This document shows, in pieces, positions 44,160 to 53,753 of a stretch of 64,000 nt of DNA. Below the pieces are notes generated by a model that made no database searches, was not told the origin of the DNA, and was given only the letters and a program-made list of their open reading frames with translations. Every line of letters begins with the position of its first letter. Within the stretch, counting starts at the first letter, position 1. The stretch is from an uncultured Sphingomonadaceae bacterium (lineage in GTDB: Bacteria; Pseudomonadota; Alphaproteobacteria; Sphingomonadales; Sphingomonadaceae): NCBI GenBank assembly GCA_913060895.1, contig CAJXSN010000002.1, forward strand, positions 217,194 through 281,193, given 5' to 3'. A program made the position numbers and the translations under genes.

Positions 44160-45971
44160 TTAATGGCTCCAACTGGATTTTACAGGGGGCGGAGCGTCAG
44201 GCTCCTGAATCAATTCCGCATCGGGGAAGACTGCGAATGCAGCCACCACCATCGGGTCGTTTCTGATACGGTCTTGTGCGGCACGTTGTTCCGCTTCCAA
44301 CCGTTCGTGCAGGCTGGGCGGCGCATCGGCTCCCGGGCGTTCCTCTACCTGCCAGCGCTTACCGGTTGCAGCCAGCAAAGCTTCGCGCAGTTCGGGAGAA
44401 ATGTCGTCGGTGAAATGCGGAGCGCGGGTGAATACCAATTTCCCGTCGGTCATCTCGATCACGCGCACTTGCAGGCGCATGATACTGGCGGCGAGCGCGT
44501 GGCCCTTGTGCTCTGCGCGCTCTGCCAGCGTTCCGAAATCAGGAAGCGTAGACTGCGCAGCGCCAGGCGCAGTCGAACCTTCGCCCTTAGGGAGCGCCGA
44601 CTGCGGAGCAGCCCTGGCAGCATCTTCGAACTTGCGCATCAGAGTACCGGGGTCTGGCATATCCGAGGCATGCAGAACCCTGAGCAACGCCATTTGCGCA
44701 CTGACCAAAGGATCGGGCGCGGCCTTCACTTCGTCATAACCCTTCAGCAGCAATTGCCACAGACGATGCAACTGGCCGGGCGAAAGCCGGGTCGCCCATT
44801 CGGACAGCGCAGAGCGTTCTTCCGCGCTTGGACCATCCGCTTCTCCATCGGTCAATTGCGCAAGTGTAATCCGGTGGATCAGTCCCATCAGCGACCGCAT
44901 GAGAGCCAGCGGTTCGACACCCAGTGCATATTGATCGTCAATTGCGGCAATCAGGTTCTTGGCATGGCCGTCCAGTATCGTGCCTAGCAAACGGCGCTGC
45001 GCACCTTTGTCGGCAAGTCCCAGCATGTCGCGGACCCGCGCGGCCAGAACTTTTCCGCCATCGCCCATATCGGCATGAGCAATCGCCTGATCGAGGATGG
45101 ACAGCCCATCGCGCACAGAGCCCTCTGCCGCTCCAGCGATCATTGCGATTGCCTCGTCTTCGACTTCCACACCTTCTTGTGAGCAAACCCAGGCAAAGTG
45201 CTTGCCCAGCATTTCGGTCGGAATGCGCCGCAGATCGAACCGCTGGGTCCGGCTGAGGACAGTGACCGGGAGCTTCTCGACCTCGGTCGTGGCAAACAGA
45301 AATTTTACGTGTGCAGGCGGCTCTTCCAGCGTTTTCAACAAAGCATTGAAGGCATTGCGCGACAACATGTGAACTTCGTCGATAATGTAGATTTTGTAGC
45401 GTGCACTGACGGCAGCATAACGCACCGCCTCGACTATCTCGCGCACATCGTCGACGCCGGTATGGCTGGCCGCATCCATCTCGATCACATCGATATGGCG
45501 CCCTTCGGCAATTGCGATGCACGGTTCGCATACGCCGCAGGATTGGATGGTGGGGCCACCCTGCCCATCAGGCCCGATGCAATTAAGCGCCTTGGCAATC
45601 AGCCTGGCAGTAGACGTCTTCCCGACACCGCGAACGCCGGTCATTAGAAACGCATGGGCCAAACGCTCGCGCTCGATCGCATTCGCCAGAGTGCGGACCA
45701 TCGGTTCCTGCCCGATCAGCTCGCTGAATGTCTGTGGACGGTATTTGCGGGCAAGGACGCGGTAAGGCGTTGTGGCGACAGGGGCCGACACTTCTGCTTT
45801 GGGCTGCGCTGGAACCGGTGGCGACTCCTGCTGCGTGTCGGTCGCGGGCGTAGCGGTAGACCCGAACATCGAGTCCTGCCCCGCAGCTTCCAACTCGGCA
45901 GCCGTCGGTTTCTCGGATACTTCGTCCTGCCCCCAAGGCGGCGTATCGGTATTGTCCGGTGAATCACCCAT
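44160..45971 (-). CDS. dnaX: DNA polymerase III subunit gamma/tau
   Basis: Clamp-loader ATPase of 603 residues. An unusual ~73-residue P/A/Q-rich N-terminal extension precedes the standard start YRVLARKYRPQTFSELIGQ. The AAA+ core has Walker A GVRGVGKTSTARL (about 114-126) and a zinc site with four cysteines around CIGPDGQGG...CGVCEPC. The C-terminal tau part binds the polymerase. I see no A-rich slippery site for a frameshifted gamma form. SRP RNA lies just upstream on the same strand. Confidence 0.95.
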   Translation of the reverse strand: MGDSPDNTDTPPWGQDEVSEKPTAAELEAAGQDSMFGSTATPATDTQQESPPVPAQPKAEVSAPVATTPYRVLARKYRPQTFSELIGQEPMVRTLANAIERERLAHAFLMTGVRGVGKTSTARLIAKALNCIGPDGQGGPTIQSCGVCEPCIAIAEGRHIDVIEMDAASHTGVDDVREIVEAVRYAAVSARYKIYIIDEVHMLSRNAFNALLKTLEEPPAHVKFLFATTEVEKLPVTVLSRTQRFDLRRIPTEMLGKHFAWVCSQEGVEVEDEAIAMIAGAAEGSVRDGLSILDQAIAHADMGDGGKVLAARVRDMLGLADKGAQRRLLGTILDGHAKNLIAAIDDQYALGVEPLALMRSLMGLIHRITLAQLTDGEADGPSAEERSALSEWATRLSPGQLHRLWQLLLKGYDEVKAAPDPLVSAQMALLRVLHASDMPDPGTLMRKFEDAARAAPQSALPKGEGSTAPGAAQSTLPDFGTLAERAEHKGHALAASIMRLQVRVIEMTDGKLVFTRAPHFTDDISPELREALLAATGKRWQVEERPGADAPPSLHERLEAEQRAAQDRIRNDPMVVAAFAVFPDAELIQEPDAPPPVKSSWSH

Positions 45972-46039
45972 ACCAACCTAGTTAGTCGGGCAAGCAGCTC
46001 TTGTCATGCAAGAGCGCGCCAGAATCTGGTTTTCTGGAT

Positions 46040-46130
46040 AAAAAGGAGCCGAGCGACCCGTCGCAGTTCACCTGGGCTGCTTCCTTCCGGACCTGACCCG
46101 GTGAGCGAACGCAAACGTCCACCCGACTCC
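46040..46130 (-). ncRNA. ffs: Signal recognition particle RNA, small bacterial 4.5S type
   Basis: The conserved SRP core GGTCAGGTCCGGAAGGAAGC (SRP54 binding) is present on the minus strand. The 5' end GGAGTCGGG (46122-46130) pairs over 9 positions with the 3' end CTCGGCTCC (46045-46053). A TTTTT run at 46040-46044 should terminate it. Mature length is about 86 bases; ends are estimated from pairing. Its protein partners Ffh (not here) and FtsY (10.8 kb) complete the pathway. Confidence 0.93.
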
Positions 46131-46211
46131 CGCGGTCCATATGGTTTGGTTCGGGGCAATTGGCAAGTGGTTGATCAGCCGGTAAATGCCTAAAAAAGGG
46201 AAAGTGAAACT

Positions 46212-46715
46212 ATGTTAGAAAACACCCGCCGGCCGCGTATCACTGCAGCGATTTTCTTCCTGAGCGCCTGTACCGCAAGCAGTATGGCGATTGCTCAGCA
46301 GGGCATAGTGCAAATGGATTTCGGCGATGATCGATCAGACTACGCTAATAATGGCGAGTGCGACGACCCCCGCTTCACAGGTCGCGGAATGTCAGACACT
46401 CTTATGACAGACGATATGGGCCGCGACGCAACAGACTGCAGGGAATTGTTCAAGAAAGGACGGGTGCAGTTATCTCCACTATTCAAAGATCCGGTTGATG
46501 CCAGCCCCATCGATTACGGAGATAACAAGGGCGCTTACGCGGACGATAATGAATGCGACGACATCCGTTTCCACACCCCTGAAGCAGCCAGCACCCTGTA
46601 TATGGTTGGCGATATTGGCCACGATGCCAGCGACTGCAAAGCTGCGGTCGAAAGTGGCCGGGCTTCATGGCAGGGGGCAGCTGCAGACCCGGAGCAACGG
46701 CGTCTGTTCGATTGA
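46212..46715 (+). CDS. Exported protein with a tandem cysteine/aspartate-rich repeat
   Basis: Secreted or periplasmic protein of 167 residues, signal peptide about 1-29 (ending AIAQ). The mature part is two copies of a ~50-residue unit. Unit one (about 35-84) runs from DFGDDRSDYANNGECDDPRF to DATDCRELF. Unit two (about 98-148) runs from DYGDNKGAYADDNECDDIRF to DASDCKAAV. Each has one cysteine near the start and one near the end, fitting one disulfide per unit, and an acidic cluster that could bind calcium. The unit resembles D-x-A-DGECDDPRF segments seen in alphaproteobacterial secreted proteins. Function unknown. Confidence 0.82.
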   Translation: MLENTRRPRITAAIFFLSACTASSMAIAQQGIVQMDFGDDRSDYANNGECDDPRFTGRGMSDTLMTDDMGRDATDCRELFKKGRVQLSPLFKDPVDASPIDYGDNKGAYADDNECDDIRFHTPEAASTLYMVGDIGHDASDCKAAVESGRASWQGAAADPEQRRLFD

Positions 46716-46743
46716 TCAAGCGTCCTACAATGCAGGGCACTGG

Positions 46744-47022
46744 TTACCGGAAGTTGTCGGCGTAGGCCTGTAGCTTCAGCGTTTTAGGCGGTGTTGCGTG
46801 CACACGAGCGGCGATCCCGTGCTTTTCTGCATAGGCCCTCGCTGCGTCCTTGCTTTCGAAAGAAAGTACGACCTGAGCCTGAGTGTCCCCACTGCCGGTC
46901 CAGCCCATAAGGGGGTCCGCCATGCGGGCCTCACTCTGCTCGAATTCGAGCACCCATTCATCCATGCGCGCCTTGCCAGACTGCATCGCGCTTTTCGGTC
47001 GTTGATATATCCGTGCGGCCAT
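46744..47022 (-). CDS. NADH dehydrogenase accessory subunit, NDUFS4-like
   Basis: Protein of 92 residues matching the ETC complex I subunit family (mitochondrial NDUFS4/18 kDa homologue): ARIYQRPKSAMQSGKARMDEWVLEF, then PLMGWTGSGDTQAQV and the C-terminal AYAEKHGI. It is an alphaproteobacterial accessory subunit of respiratory complex I. ATG 47022 matches the family N-terminus; a longer start at 47049 would overlap hrpB. The nuo operon itself is not in the window. Confidence 0.9.
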   Translation of the reverse strand: MAARIYQRPKSAMQSGKARMDEWVLEFEQSEARMADPLMGWTGSGDTQAQVVLSFESKDAARAYAEKHGIAARVHATPPKTLKLQAYADNFR

Positions 47023-47038
47023 AACGTGTAGCTTTAGG

Positions 47039-49468
47039 TCACTTGCCACTTTTGGAAAAGGCGTTTTTCGTTTTCAGGCTCGGCTTTTCAGCCCACGGCT
47101 CATCCGGCCAGCGGTGCTTCGGATAACGGCCTTTCATATCCTTGCGCACATCGGCCCAGCTACCGCGCCAGAAAGAAGGCAGATCGCGCGTTGCCTGAAC
47201 GGGGCGCCCGGCAGGACTGGTCAGCTTCAACAGCAGCGGAATAGAGCCAACCATCGGGTGCCGGTCCAGTCCGAACATAGCCTGCACTCGCACCTCGACC
47301 GATGGTGCATCATCCGCAGTGTAATCAATCGCGTGCGTTGTTCCGGCGGGCGATATGAATTGACGTGGGGCCTCCCGATCAAACCGCTGACGCGTTCCCC
47401 AATCGAGTTGGCCCAGCACAGCATCGACCAGCACCCCCTCCCCAAGCTCTAAATTCCGCCGACCATAGACTAGCGGACTTAGCCAGATGTCTGCATTGTC
47501 CTGAAGGTTCTTCACCGAAAGCTCTGTCAGACCGATGAATTTTGCCCGCGCAAACAATGTTTCGGGTAGAAGTTGGTCGAGCCGGTCTCGGGCGGTGTCG
47601 AGAAGCAATGCCGCCATCGCATCGGGAGCAGGTGAAGGGTCTGGTCCGATTTTGATACGAATAGCGCCAATATGCGTTTCAAGCCGCGCTTCGATCCGGT
47701 TTTCCTTGTTATTCCAGCGTAATGTACGCCGTTCCTCGCCTAAATGACCAAGCGCACCCTCGACATCCGCCAAGCTCAATTCCGCACCCGAGGTGATCCG
47801 CGCTCCCTGTGGATGGCCTTGTGCGTCACCAATGATAATCCACTCCGCACGGGCAAGCGATGACAGGGGATCGAGGCGATAACCGCGGCCGCCGGCAGAC
47901 AACCACTCCTCGCCGGAAGGACCGCGACGGCGCGCAATGAAGTCCGGTCGCGCCAACGCGAGAAATATCGCGGGCTCCTGCCGTTTGCTTCGCTGGCCGA
48001 GCATCAGCTTTTCGGCAGCCTGCGCCCATCGATTTGCCAGACGCCGCGTAGCATTGGCCCGATTTCCCCGATCTGCGTCCCATGCGGACAAGCGCCGCAG
48101 CAGATCCTCCCCGCGCCCGCCCAGACCGCGCTCCTGCAGCAGAAGCACAATCTTGGCAGTCTCGAGAGCCTGCCCGGCTTCTGCTCCAAACAAAATTGCA
48201 GAGGCCGAGACCGGGTCGACTGGTAACCTGGCAATGTCCTGCCCGCGCCCAGTTATCCGTCCCTGCACGTCCAGCGCGCCGAGTTTCATCAAGCGTCCGC
48301 GCGCAGAGGAAAGCGACGATGCAGGAGGTATATCGAGCCACGGCAACGATGCAGGGTCAGAATTCCCCCATTGAGACAGCGTCAATAGTAGCGGTGCCAG
48401 ATCTGCGGTTGCAATATCCGGCGGTGAGTATTGCGGTCGCCCGGAGTGACCAGCCTTGCTCCATAAGCGATAGGCTACGCCCGAGCCTTGACGCGCCGCA
48501 CGCCCTGCCCGCTGCGCTGCCGAAGCTTGGCTGGCGCGCACTGTTTCCAGCCGGGTCGCTCCGCCGATGGGATCGAAAAATGCCTGCCTGGAAAGTCCGC
48601 TATCTATCACGACTGAAACGCCATCAAGGGTAAGCGATGTTTCCGCGATCGCGCTGGCTAGCACTATCCTGCGCCGCCCCTGCACGTCCCGCTGAATAGC
48701 CGCACGTTGGGCTGCAGGCTCAACTTGTCCGTGCAATGGCAAAACGGGTGTGTCTGGGAACACCGTCTCAACCCGTTCCTGTACGCGGTCAATCTCACGC
48801 AGTCCGGGCAAGAAAGCCAGTATGTCGCCCGCCGTTTCGCTCCAGGCGCGCCTGATCGCTGACGTCATGGCGTCTTCTATCCTGCTGGATGAATCGAAGC
48901 CAAGCCATTCTATTTCCAGCGGATAGCTTCGTCCTTCACTTTTCAGAACCGGGGTATCTTCGCCCAGAAGGCGAGCAAAGCGAGCGCCATCAATGGTGGC
49001 TGACATTACCAGCAAGCGCAAATCGGGACGTAGGATTTGCTGCGTCTCAATGGCCAGAGCAAGCCCGAGATCGCTATCGAGATTGCGCTCATGCGCTTCG
49101 TCAAACAGAACCGCGCTCACGCCAGAAAGCTCCGGATCATCAGCAATCCGGTTAACGAAAATCGTTTCGGTCAGGACAGTAATACGGGTCTCGGCACTTC
49201 GCTTCGTATCGAGACGTGTCGTGTAGCCAACTATTTTTCCAACATTTTCTCCGGTGGTTTCTGCCATTCTCTCGGCAGCAGCGCGCGCAGCGACACGGCG
49301 CGGGCTCAGCAGCAGGATTTCACCGGTGCACCAGGGCTCGCTCAACAGTGCCGGCGCGACAGCCGTGGTTTTACCGGCTCCGGGCGGAGCGACAAGTACC
49401 GCAGCCGACTTTGAACGCAGAGCCTCAAGCAACTCATGCAGGACAGCTTGAACGGGAAGATCGGTCAC
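47039..49468 (-). CDS. hrpB: ATP-dependent helicase HrpB
   Basis: DEAH-box helicase of 809 residues. Walker A is GAGKTTAV near residue 30, the Walker B box is DEAH (in LFDEAHERNLDSDLG), motif III is SATI and motif VI is the QRAGRAARQ region. An HA2/OB-fold region and the HrpB C-terminal domain follow. Its RNA substrate in bacteria is not established. The NDUFS4-like gene follows 16 bases later. Confidence 0.95.
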   Translation of the reverse strand: MTDLPVQAVLHELLEALRSKSAAVLVAPPGAGKTTAVAPALLSEPWCTGEILLLSPRRVAARAAAERMAETTGENVGKIVGYTTRLDTKRSAETRITVLTETIFVNRIADDPELSGVSAVLFDEAHERNLDSDLGLALAIETQQILRPDLRLLVMSATIDGARFARLLGEDTPVLKSEGRSYPLEIEWLGFDSSSRIEDAMTSAIRRAWSETAGDILAFLPGLREIDRVQERVETVFPDTPVLPLHGQVEPAAQRAAIQRDVQGRRRIVLASAIAETSLTLDGVSVVIDSGLSRQAFFDPIGGATRLETVRASQASAAQRAGRAARQGSGVAYRLWSKAGHSGRPQYSPPDIATADLAPLLLTLSQWGNSDPASLPWLDIPPASSLSSARGRLMKLGALDVQGRITGRGQDIARLPVDPVSASAILFGAEAGQALETAKIVLLLQERGLGGRGEDLLRRLSAWDADRGNRANATRRLANRWAQAAEKLMLGQRSKRQEPAIFLALARPDFIARRRGPSGEEWLSAGGRGYRLDPLSSLARAEWIIIGDAQGHPQGARITSGAELSLADVEGALGHLGEERRTLRWNNKENRIEARLETHIGAIRIKIGPDPSPAPDAMAALLLDTARDRLDQLLPETLFARAKFIGLTELSVKNLQDNADIWLSPLVYGRRNLELGEGVLVDAVLGQLDWGTRQRFDREAPRQFISPAGTTHAIDYTADDAPSVEVRVQAMFGLDRHPMVGSIPLLLKLTSPAGRPVQATRDLPSFWRGSWADVRKDMKGRYPKHRWPDEPWAEKPSLKTKNAFSKSGK

Positions 49469-49502
49469 GCTTTGAGCCTAAGCACGATCCCGTGTCGCTG
49501 GA

Positions 49503-50525
49503 TCAATAGCTCCGCGACACGGCAAATTGTGCCGCTTCGATCATAGCTGCGCGGGCCTCCCCATCAGGAAAAATCGACAAGCTATCTGCTGCTCGCTGGG
49601 CGAAATGACGCGCGCGCTCGCGGGTCGCTTCAACTGCATCATGGCGTGCAATCAGCTTGATCGCGTGATCCAGATCGGCATCGGACGTCTTGTGACCGCC
49701 AATGGCAGCCTCCCAGAATGCACGTTCTTCCGCATCGCCACGTGCGTATGCGAGTATGACAGGCAGGGTCATTTTACCCTCACGGAAATCATCCCCGCGA
49801 TCCTTGCCCATCTGGGCCGCATCGGCATCGTAATCCAGCGCGTCGTCGACCAACTGAAAAGCCACTCCCAGACTGCGCCCATAATCATCCAGCGCCTGCT
49901 CCTGCGCTTCGTCGCATTCCGCGACTACGGCCGAAATCCGGCTGGCGGCAGCAAACAGAGCAGCGGTCTTTGCGCCGATAATGTGAAGATACTTTGCCTC
50001 GCTGGTTGCGATACGGCGCTGTGCGGAAAGCTGTGCCACCTCTCCCTCGGCAATCACAGCACTGGCCGATGAAAGGATTTTGAGCACCTTCAGGCTGCCA
50101 TCTTCGGTCATCAGCTCGAAAGACCGGCTGAACAGAAAATCCCCCACCAATACAGTGGCCGGGTTGCCGAAGATGATATTGGCCGCCGCTTTGCCTCTGC
50201 GTAATTCACTGCCATCGACAACATCGTCGTGCAGCAATGTTGCCGTATGGATAAACTCGACTGCAGCCGCCAATATGTAGTGGCGCGTACCCTGATATCC
50301 GACAAGGTCCGCACCGGCGAGGGTCAGCATCGGGCGCAATCTTTTGCCACCGCCCGCGATCAGATGGCCCGCCAGCCTGGGAATGAGAGGTATCTCGCTT
50401 TGCATCCGGTCAAGAATGACGGAATTGACTGCATTCATTCCCGACGCCGTTAGTGATACCATCGGCTCCAACGTCGGAGGTGGTGCTTGCGGGCCCTTTG
50501 GAAAGGTCAAAATGTCTGCGCTCAT
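49503..50525 (-). CDS. ispB: Polyprenyl diphosphate synthase (octaprenyl/solanesyl type)
   Basis: Trans-isoprenyl synthase for the ubiquinone side chain, 340 residues. The two aspartate-rich motifs are LLHDDVVD (about 108-115) and FQLVDDALDYD (about 234-244), and GGGKRLRP (about 59-66) binds IPP. Ubiquinone chain length is not read from sequence with certainty. ATG 50525 is used; a longer start adds 20 non-conserved residues. Divergent from chorismate mutase, 63 bases apart. Confidence 0.92.
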   Translation of the reverse strand: MSADILTFPKGPQAPPPTLEPMVSLTASGMNAVNSVILDRMQSEIPLIPRLAGHLIAGGGKRLRPMLTLAGADLVGYQGTRHYILAAAVEFIHTATLLHDDVVDGSELRRGKAAANIIFGNPATVLVGDFLFSRSFELMTEDGSLKVLKILSSASAVIAEGEVAQLSAQRRIATSEAKYLHIIGAKTAALFAAASRISAVVAECDEAQEQALDDYGRSLGVAFQLVDDALDYDADAAQMGKDRGDDFREGKMTLPVILAYARGDAEERAFWEAAIGGHKTSDADLDHAIKLIARHDAVEATRERARHFAQRAADSLSIFPDGEARAAMIEAAQFAVSRSY

Positions 50526-50588
50526 CGTGGCACGGTAAATGGGGCGTTGTCTGGCACTTGGCAAGAAACGAATTGCTGCTAGCAATGC

Positions 50589-50924
50589 ATGGTTATGACA
50601 CCGAACGATACACAGCGCGGCAGCGCAGCCGGCTCCGCATCAGATGAAGATCCGGTGCTTGTGACCTACAGACGGTCAATCGACAATATCGATGCTGCTT
50701 TGATTCACATGCTGGCAGAGCGTTTTCGGATCACGCAGGCCGTAGGTGATTACAAGGCAAAGGCTGCCCTTCCTCCGGCCGATGCCAGCCGGGAGAAACG
50801 GCAAGTGGCCCGACTGCGTGCCTTGGCCGAAGAAGCCCATCTTGACCCTGAATTTTCCGAGAAGTTCCTGCGATTCATCATCGACGAAGTGATTCGGCAT
50901 CACGAACGGGCGCGGTTCAAATAA
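50589..50924 (+). CDS. Chorismate mutase, AroQ type
   Basis: Monofunctional all-helical chorismate mutase of 111 residues that makes prephenate for phenylalanine and tyrosine. Key positions are R in VTYRRSIDNIDAALIHMLAERF (N-terminal helix, about 26-47), K in YKAKAALP and R/E in the last helices (IIDEVIRHHER). The first ~20 residues are variable. ATG 50589 or 50595 can serve. Divergent from ispB. Confidence 0.9.
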   Translation: MVMTPNDTQRGSAAGSASDEDPVLVTYRRSIDNIDAALIHMLAERFRITQAVGDYKAKAALPPADASREKRQVARLRALAEEAHLDPEFSEKFLRFIIDEVIRHHERARFK

Positions 50925-51077
50925 GGCAGTAAAATTTCGGACTTTGGGAAACCGATACATAAATGTTACATACGATGGATGAATGACCATATTCCAGCAA
51001 TAGAGTCCGGTTAGCAGTTGCAAGCACGACTGCGCCAACATAGGCTCACTCTGAGATTTCTACACGGAGTATACACA

Positions 51078-51302
51078 ATGAAATTTGGTAAGATTACTGC
51101 AGCCGTCGTCGCAAGTACCCTAGCGGTTGCCCCTATCGCGGCTCAGGCCACGGTAGCTGACCGCTCTGCTCCGGTCAGTGGCTCCGACGTCGGCGGTGAG
51201 TCGTCGATGGTTCTTGGTATCTTCGCGCTTCTCGCTGTGGGCGTTGCCATCGCAGCTAGCGGTGGAGATGACAATGATGATGACGCGCCAGTCAGCAGCT
51301 AA
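51078..51302 (+). CDS. Small exported or membrane protein, unknown function
   Basis: Protein of 74 residues: signal peptide (about 1-24, cleavage after AQA), a short linker, a hydrophobic helix (about 43-60, SSMVLGIFALLAVGVAIAA) and a tail of glycine and aspartate (SGGDDNDDDAP). CGGAG 8 bases upstream supports ATG 51078. This layout recurs in sphingomonads. A strong terminator follows, so it is a monocistronic unit. Function unknown. Confidence 0.8.
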   Translation: MKFGKITAAVVASTLAVAPIAAQATVADRSAPVSGSDVGGESSMVLGIFALLAVGVAIAASGGDDNDDDAPVSS

Positions 51303-51325
51303 GCAATAGCTAATTTCGTTTTGAT

Positions 51326-51353
51326 AAAGGGGGGCCATTGGCCCCCCTTTTTT
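51326..51353 (+). terminator. Intrinsic terminator
   Basis: AAAGGGGGGCC pairs with GGCCCCCCTTT (11 base pairs) around loop ATT, followed by TTT. Confidence 0.93.
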
Positions 51354-51497
51354 ATTAGATAACCACAGCGATTTTTCTGTATTTTTTTGTCATATCCTAA
51401 ACGCTGCGGCGGTCTAGCACCTCATTTCCACTGGAAATACTACCTCGCACCAGTAGGCCTTGTGTGTCACAACTCCTTACACTCGAAAGCAAGTGTA

Positions 51498-52952
51498 CTA
51501 TTTCAGTGGGGACTGATTAGACCGGGGCAACACCAGTCGCACCAGTAATCCTCCCAAATCCTCACTCTCCCCCAGCGTGACAGTTCCACCATAAATTTCT
51601 GCGACATCGCGCACAATGGCGAGCCCAAGACCCGTACCTGGCTTACCTGTATCAAGCCGCGCTCCGCGGTCGAAGATACGGATGCGCTCTTCTTCGGGGA
51701 TACCCATACCGTCATCCTCCACCCACACGACACAGGGATCGCGGCGATTATCGGTGCTTTCGGCATCGAGTGTGACGAAAACACTCCCACCACCATATTT
51801 CGCGGCATTCTCTATCAGGTTGCCCAAAATTTCATCCAGATCCTGACGCTCGATAGCGACCAGTATGTCCTTCCTGCCGTCGATATCGAACCGAACATTG
51901 GGATAAAGGCGCTCGACAGCCCGCTGCACAGCCTGTGCACTTTCATTCAGAGAAGTCCGCGAAAGCCCCGTTGCCCGGCGGCCTACCGCCCTTGCCCGTG
52001 CCAAATGATGGTCGACATGACGGCGCATTGTGCGTGCCTCGCGGATTACCGTATCCGCCAGATCGTGGGCATGCGCAGTCGCAGCGTTGTTTACGACAGT
52101 CAGAGGTGTTTTGAGAGCATGGGCCAAATTGCCGGCATGTGTACGCGCTTCTTCCGCTTGCCGTTCCGAGTGAGCCAAAAGAGCATTCAGTTCCTGTACC
52201 AGAGGCTGAACTTCGTAAGGCAGCGGATCAGTCACTCTATTGGTACCAGTAGTGCGAATCCGCTGGATAGCCTCACGCACACGGCGCAAAGGCCGCAGGC
52301 CGAAGTAACTTTGTAGCGCCGCCAATGTTAACAAGCCGACCGCCAGTACCGCGAAGCTCCACACCAAAATCGAGCGGATACGGGCTATTTGCGCATCCAG
52401 TTCATCGCGCGCTGAAGCGACGGCAAAAGTCCACCGCGTATCGCTGTCAGGAAGAACGACGCTCCGCTCAACCAAGCGTAGCGGCTCGTCAGCAAACTGG
52501 TCACTATTATAGAACTCCGCCTCGACTCCGGGGCTTTCCTCGCGAACCTTTAGTGTACGATCCCATAGAGAGCGGCTGGGCCAATCATCATGACCATCAC
52601 CGCTAATCTGCCAATATAGCCCGCTATTGGGCTCAAGAAACCGCTGGTCGCCCAAAGGGCGATAGAGCAATACTTCACCATCCGGACCGATCTCGGAGGA
52701 GGCAATCAACGCTGTCTGGACATATTCCAGCTGTTCATCGAAATTCCGCTCCACCAGAGCGGTCAGGGTACGATCAAGGGCGAAGCCGCCACTCAGCAAC
52801 AGGATGCTGATCCATATGGCGGAGATCACCATCATCCGCCGGCCAAGACTGCCAGTATGCGGAGGCGCGCTTTCAAGCGTATCGTTTATGCGTGCTTCAT
52901 CTGGAGCTGCACTTACGCCCATAGCAGCGCCCGCGCGATCAGGCGCTGTCAT
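51498..52952 (-). CDS. Sensor histidine kinase, PhoQ-like
   Basis: Two-pass membrane kinase of 484 residues: helix 1 about 41-60, a periplasmic sensor of about 130 residues, helix 2 about 193-215, then HAMP-like, dimerisation and ATPase domains. The phosphoacceptor is H278 in NLAHALKTPLTV, of the PhoQ-like class. N box is NLIENAAKYGGG, G boxes are DDGMGIP and GKPGTGLGLAIV. ATG 52952 begins 1 base after the regulator stop (TAG-A-ATG). No obvious acidic metal-binding patch is seen in the sensor. The ligand is unknown. Confidence 0.92.
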   Translation of the reverse strand: MTAPDRAGAAMGVSAAPDEARINDTLESAPPHTGSLGRRMMVISAIWISILLLSGGFALDRTLTALVERNFDEQLEYVQTALIASSEIGPDGEVLLYRPLGDQRFLEPNSGLYWQISGDGHDDWPSRSLWDRTLKVREESPGVEAEFYNSDQFADEPLRLVERSVVLPDSDTRWTFAVASARDELDAQIARIRSILVWSFAVLAVGLLTLAALQSYFGLRPLRRVREAIQRIRTTGTNRVTDPLPYEVQPLVQELNALLAHSERQAEEARTHAGNLAHALKTPLTVVNNAATAHAHDLADTVIREARTMRRHVDHHLARARAVGRRATGLSRTSLNESAQAVQRAVERLYPNVRFDIDGRKDILVAIERQDLDEILGNLIENAAKYGGGSVFVTLDAESTDNRRDPCVVWVEDDGMGIPEEERIRIFDRGARLDTGKPGTGLGLAIVRDVAEIYGGTVTLGESEDLGGLLVRLVLPRSNQSPLK

Positions 52953-52953
52953 T

Positions 52954-53631
52954 CTATGCTCTGGGAGCGTCGGCGGGATCGTCGAGGCTGTAACCAAGAC
53001 CGCGAATGGTCGTTATGACTTCTGCGCCCAGCTTCTTGCGGATGCGGGTTACAAACACTTCGATTGTATTGGAATCACGGTCGAAATCCTGATCGTATAT
53101 ATGTTCGATCAGTTCGGTACGGCTGACAACCTTGCCCTTGTGATGAATAAGATAGCTCAGGAGCTTATACTCCTGAGCGGTCAGTTTAACCGGCTCCCCC
53201 TTCAGCGTCACACGGCCGCTTCGGGTGTCCAGCCGGACATCACCGGCCATCAGTTCGCTCGAGGTATTACCTGATGCACGGCGAATAAGAGCCCGCAGGC
53301 GGGCAATGAGTTCTTCGGTCTGGAACGGTTTGGCCAGATAATCATCTGCGCCGGCATCCAGGCCTGCTACCTTGTCGGACCAGCTGTCACGCGCGGTCAG
53401 AACCAACACCGGGAAATCCCGGCCTTCCTTACGCCACATACCCAGTACGGTAAGTCCGTCGATTTCGGGTAGACCCAAATCGAGGATAACGGCGTCATAG
53501 TTTTCGGTCGATCCGAGGAAATGGCCGTCTTCGCCATCGGTAGACAGATCGATGGCATAGCCGTTCTGTTCCAGCGTGCTTTTCAGCTGCTGGCCCAAAG
53601 TAGGTTCGTCTTCGACAATCAGAATGCGCAT
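52954..53631 (-). CDS. OmpR/PhoP-family response regulator
   Basis: Winged-helix response regulator of 225 residues. The receiver has D51 as phosphoacceptor (VILDLGLPEIDG) and K101 (LAKPF). The C-terminal DNA-binding domain has LTAQEYKLLSYLIHHKGKVVSRTELIEHIYDQ. It is the first gene of the pair with the histidine kinase directly behind. A PepSY protein gene lies upstream on the same strand. Confidence 0.95.
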   Translation of the reverse strand: MRILIVEDEPTLGQQLKSTLEQNGYAIDLSTDGEDGHFLGSTENYDAVILDLGLPEIDGLTVLGMWRKEGRDFPVLVLTARDSWSDKVAGLDAGADDYLAKPFQTEELIARLRALIRRASGNTSSELMAGDVRLDTRSGRVTLKGEPVKLTAQEYKLLSYLIHHKGKVVSRTELIEHIYDQDFDRDSNTIEVFVTRIRKKLGAEVITTIRGLGYSLDDPADAPRA

Positions 53632-53753
53632 AGTCGCTTAAAGCCCTCTTCAATATGGCATGCCTTGTGGCGCTTTAGGCAGCTACGCGTCAATGTGTAC
53701 GACGTTTCCCGCAAACATTCATCGATTATGTGCCATCGACAGTTCTGAACGCC

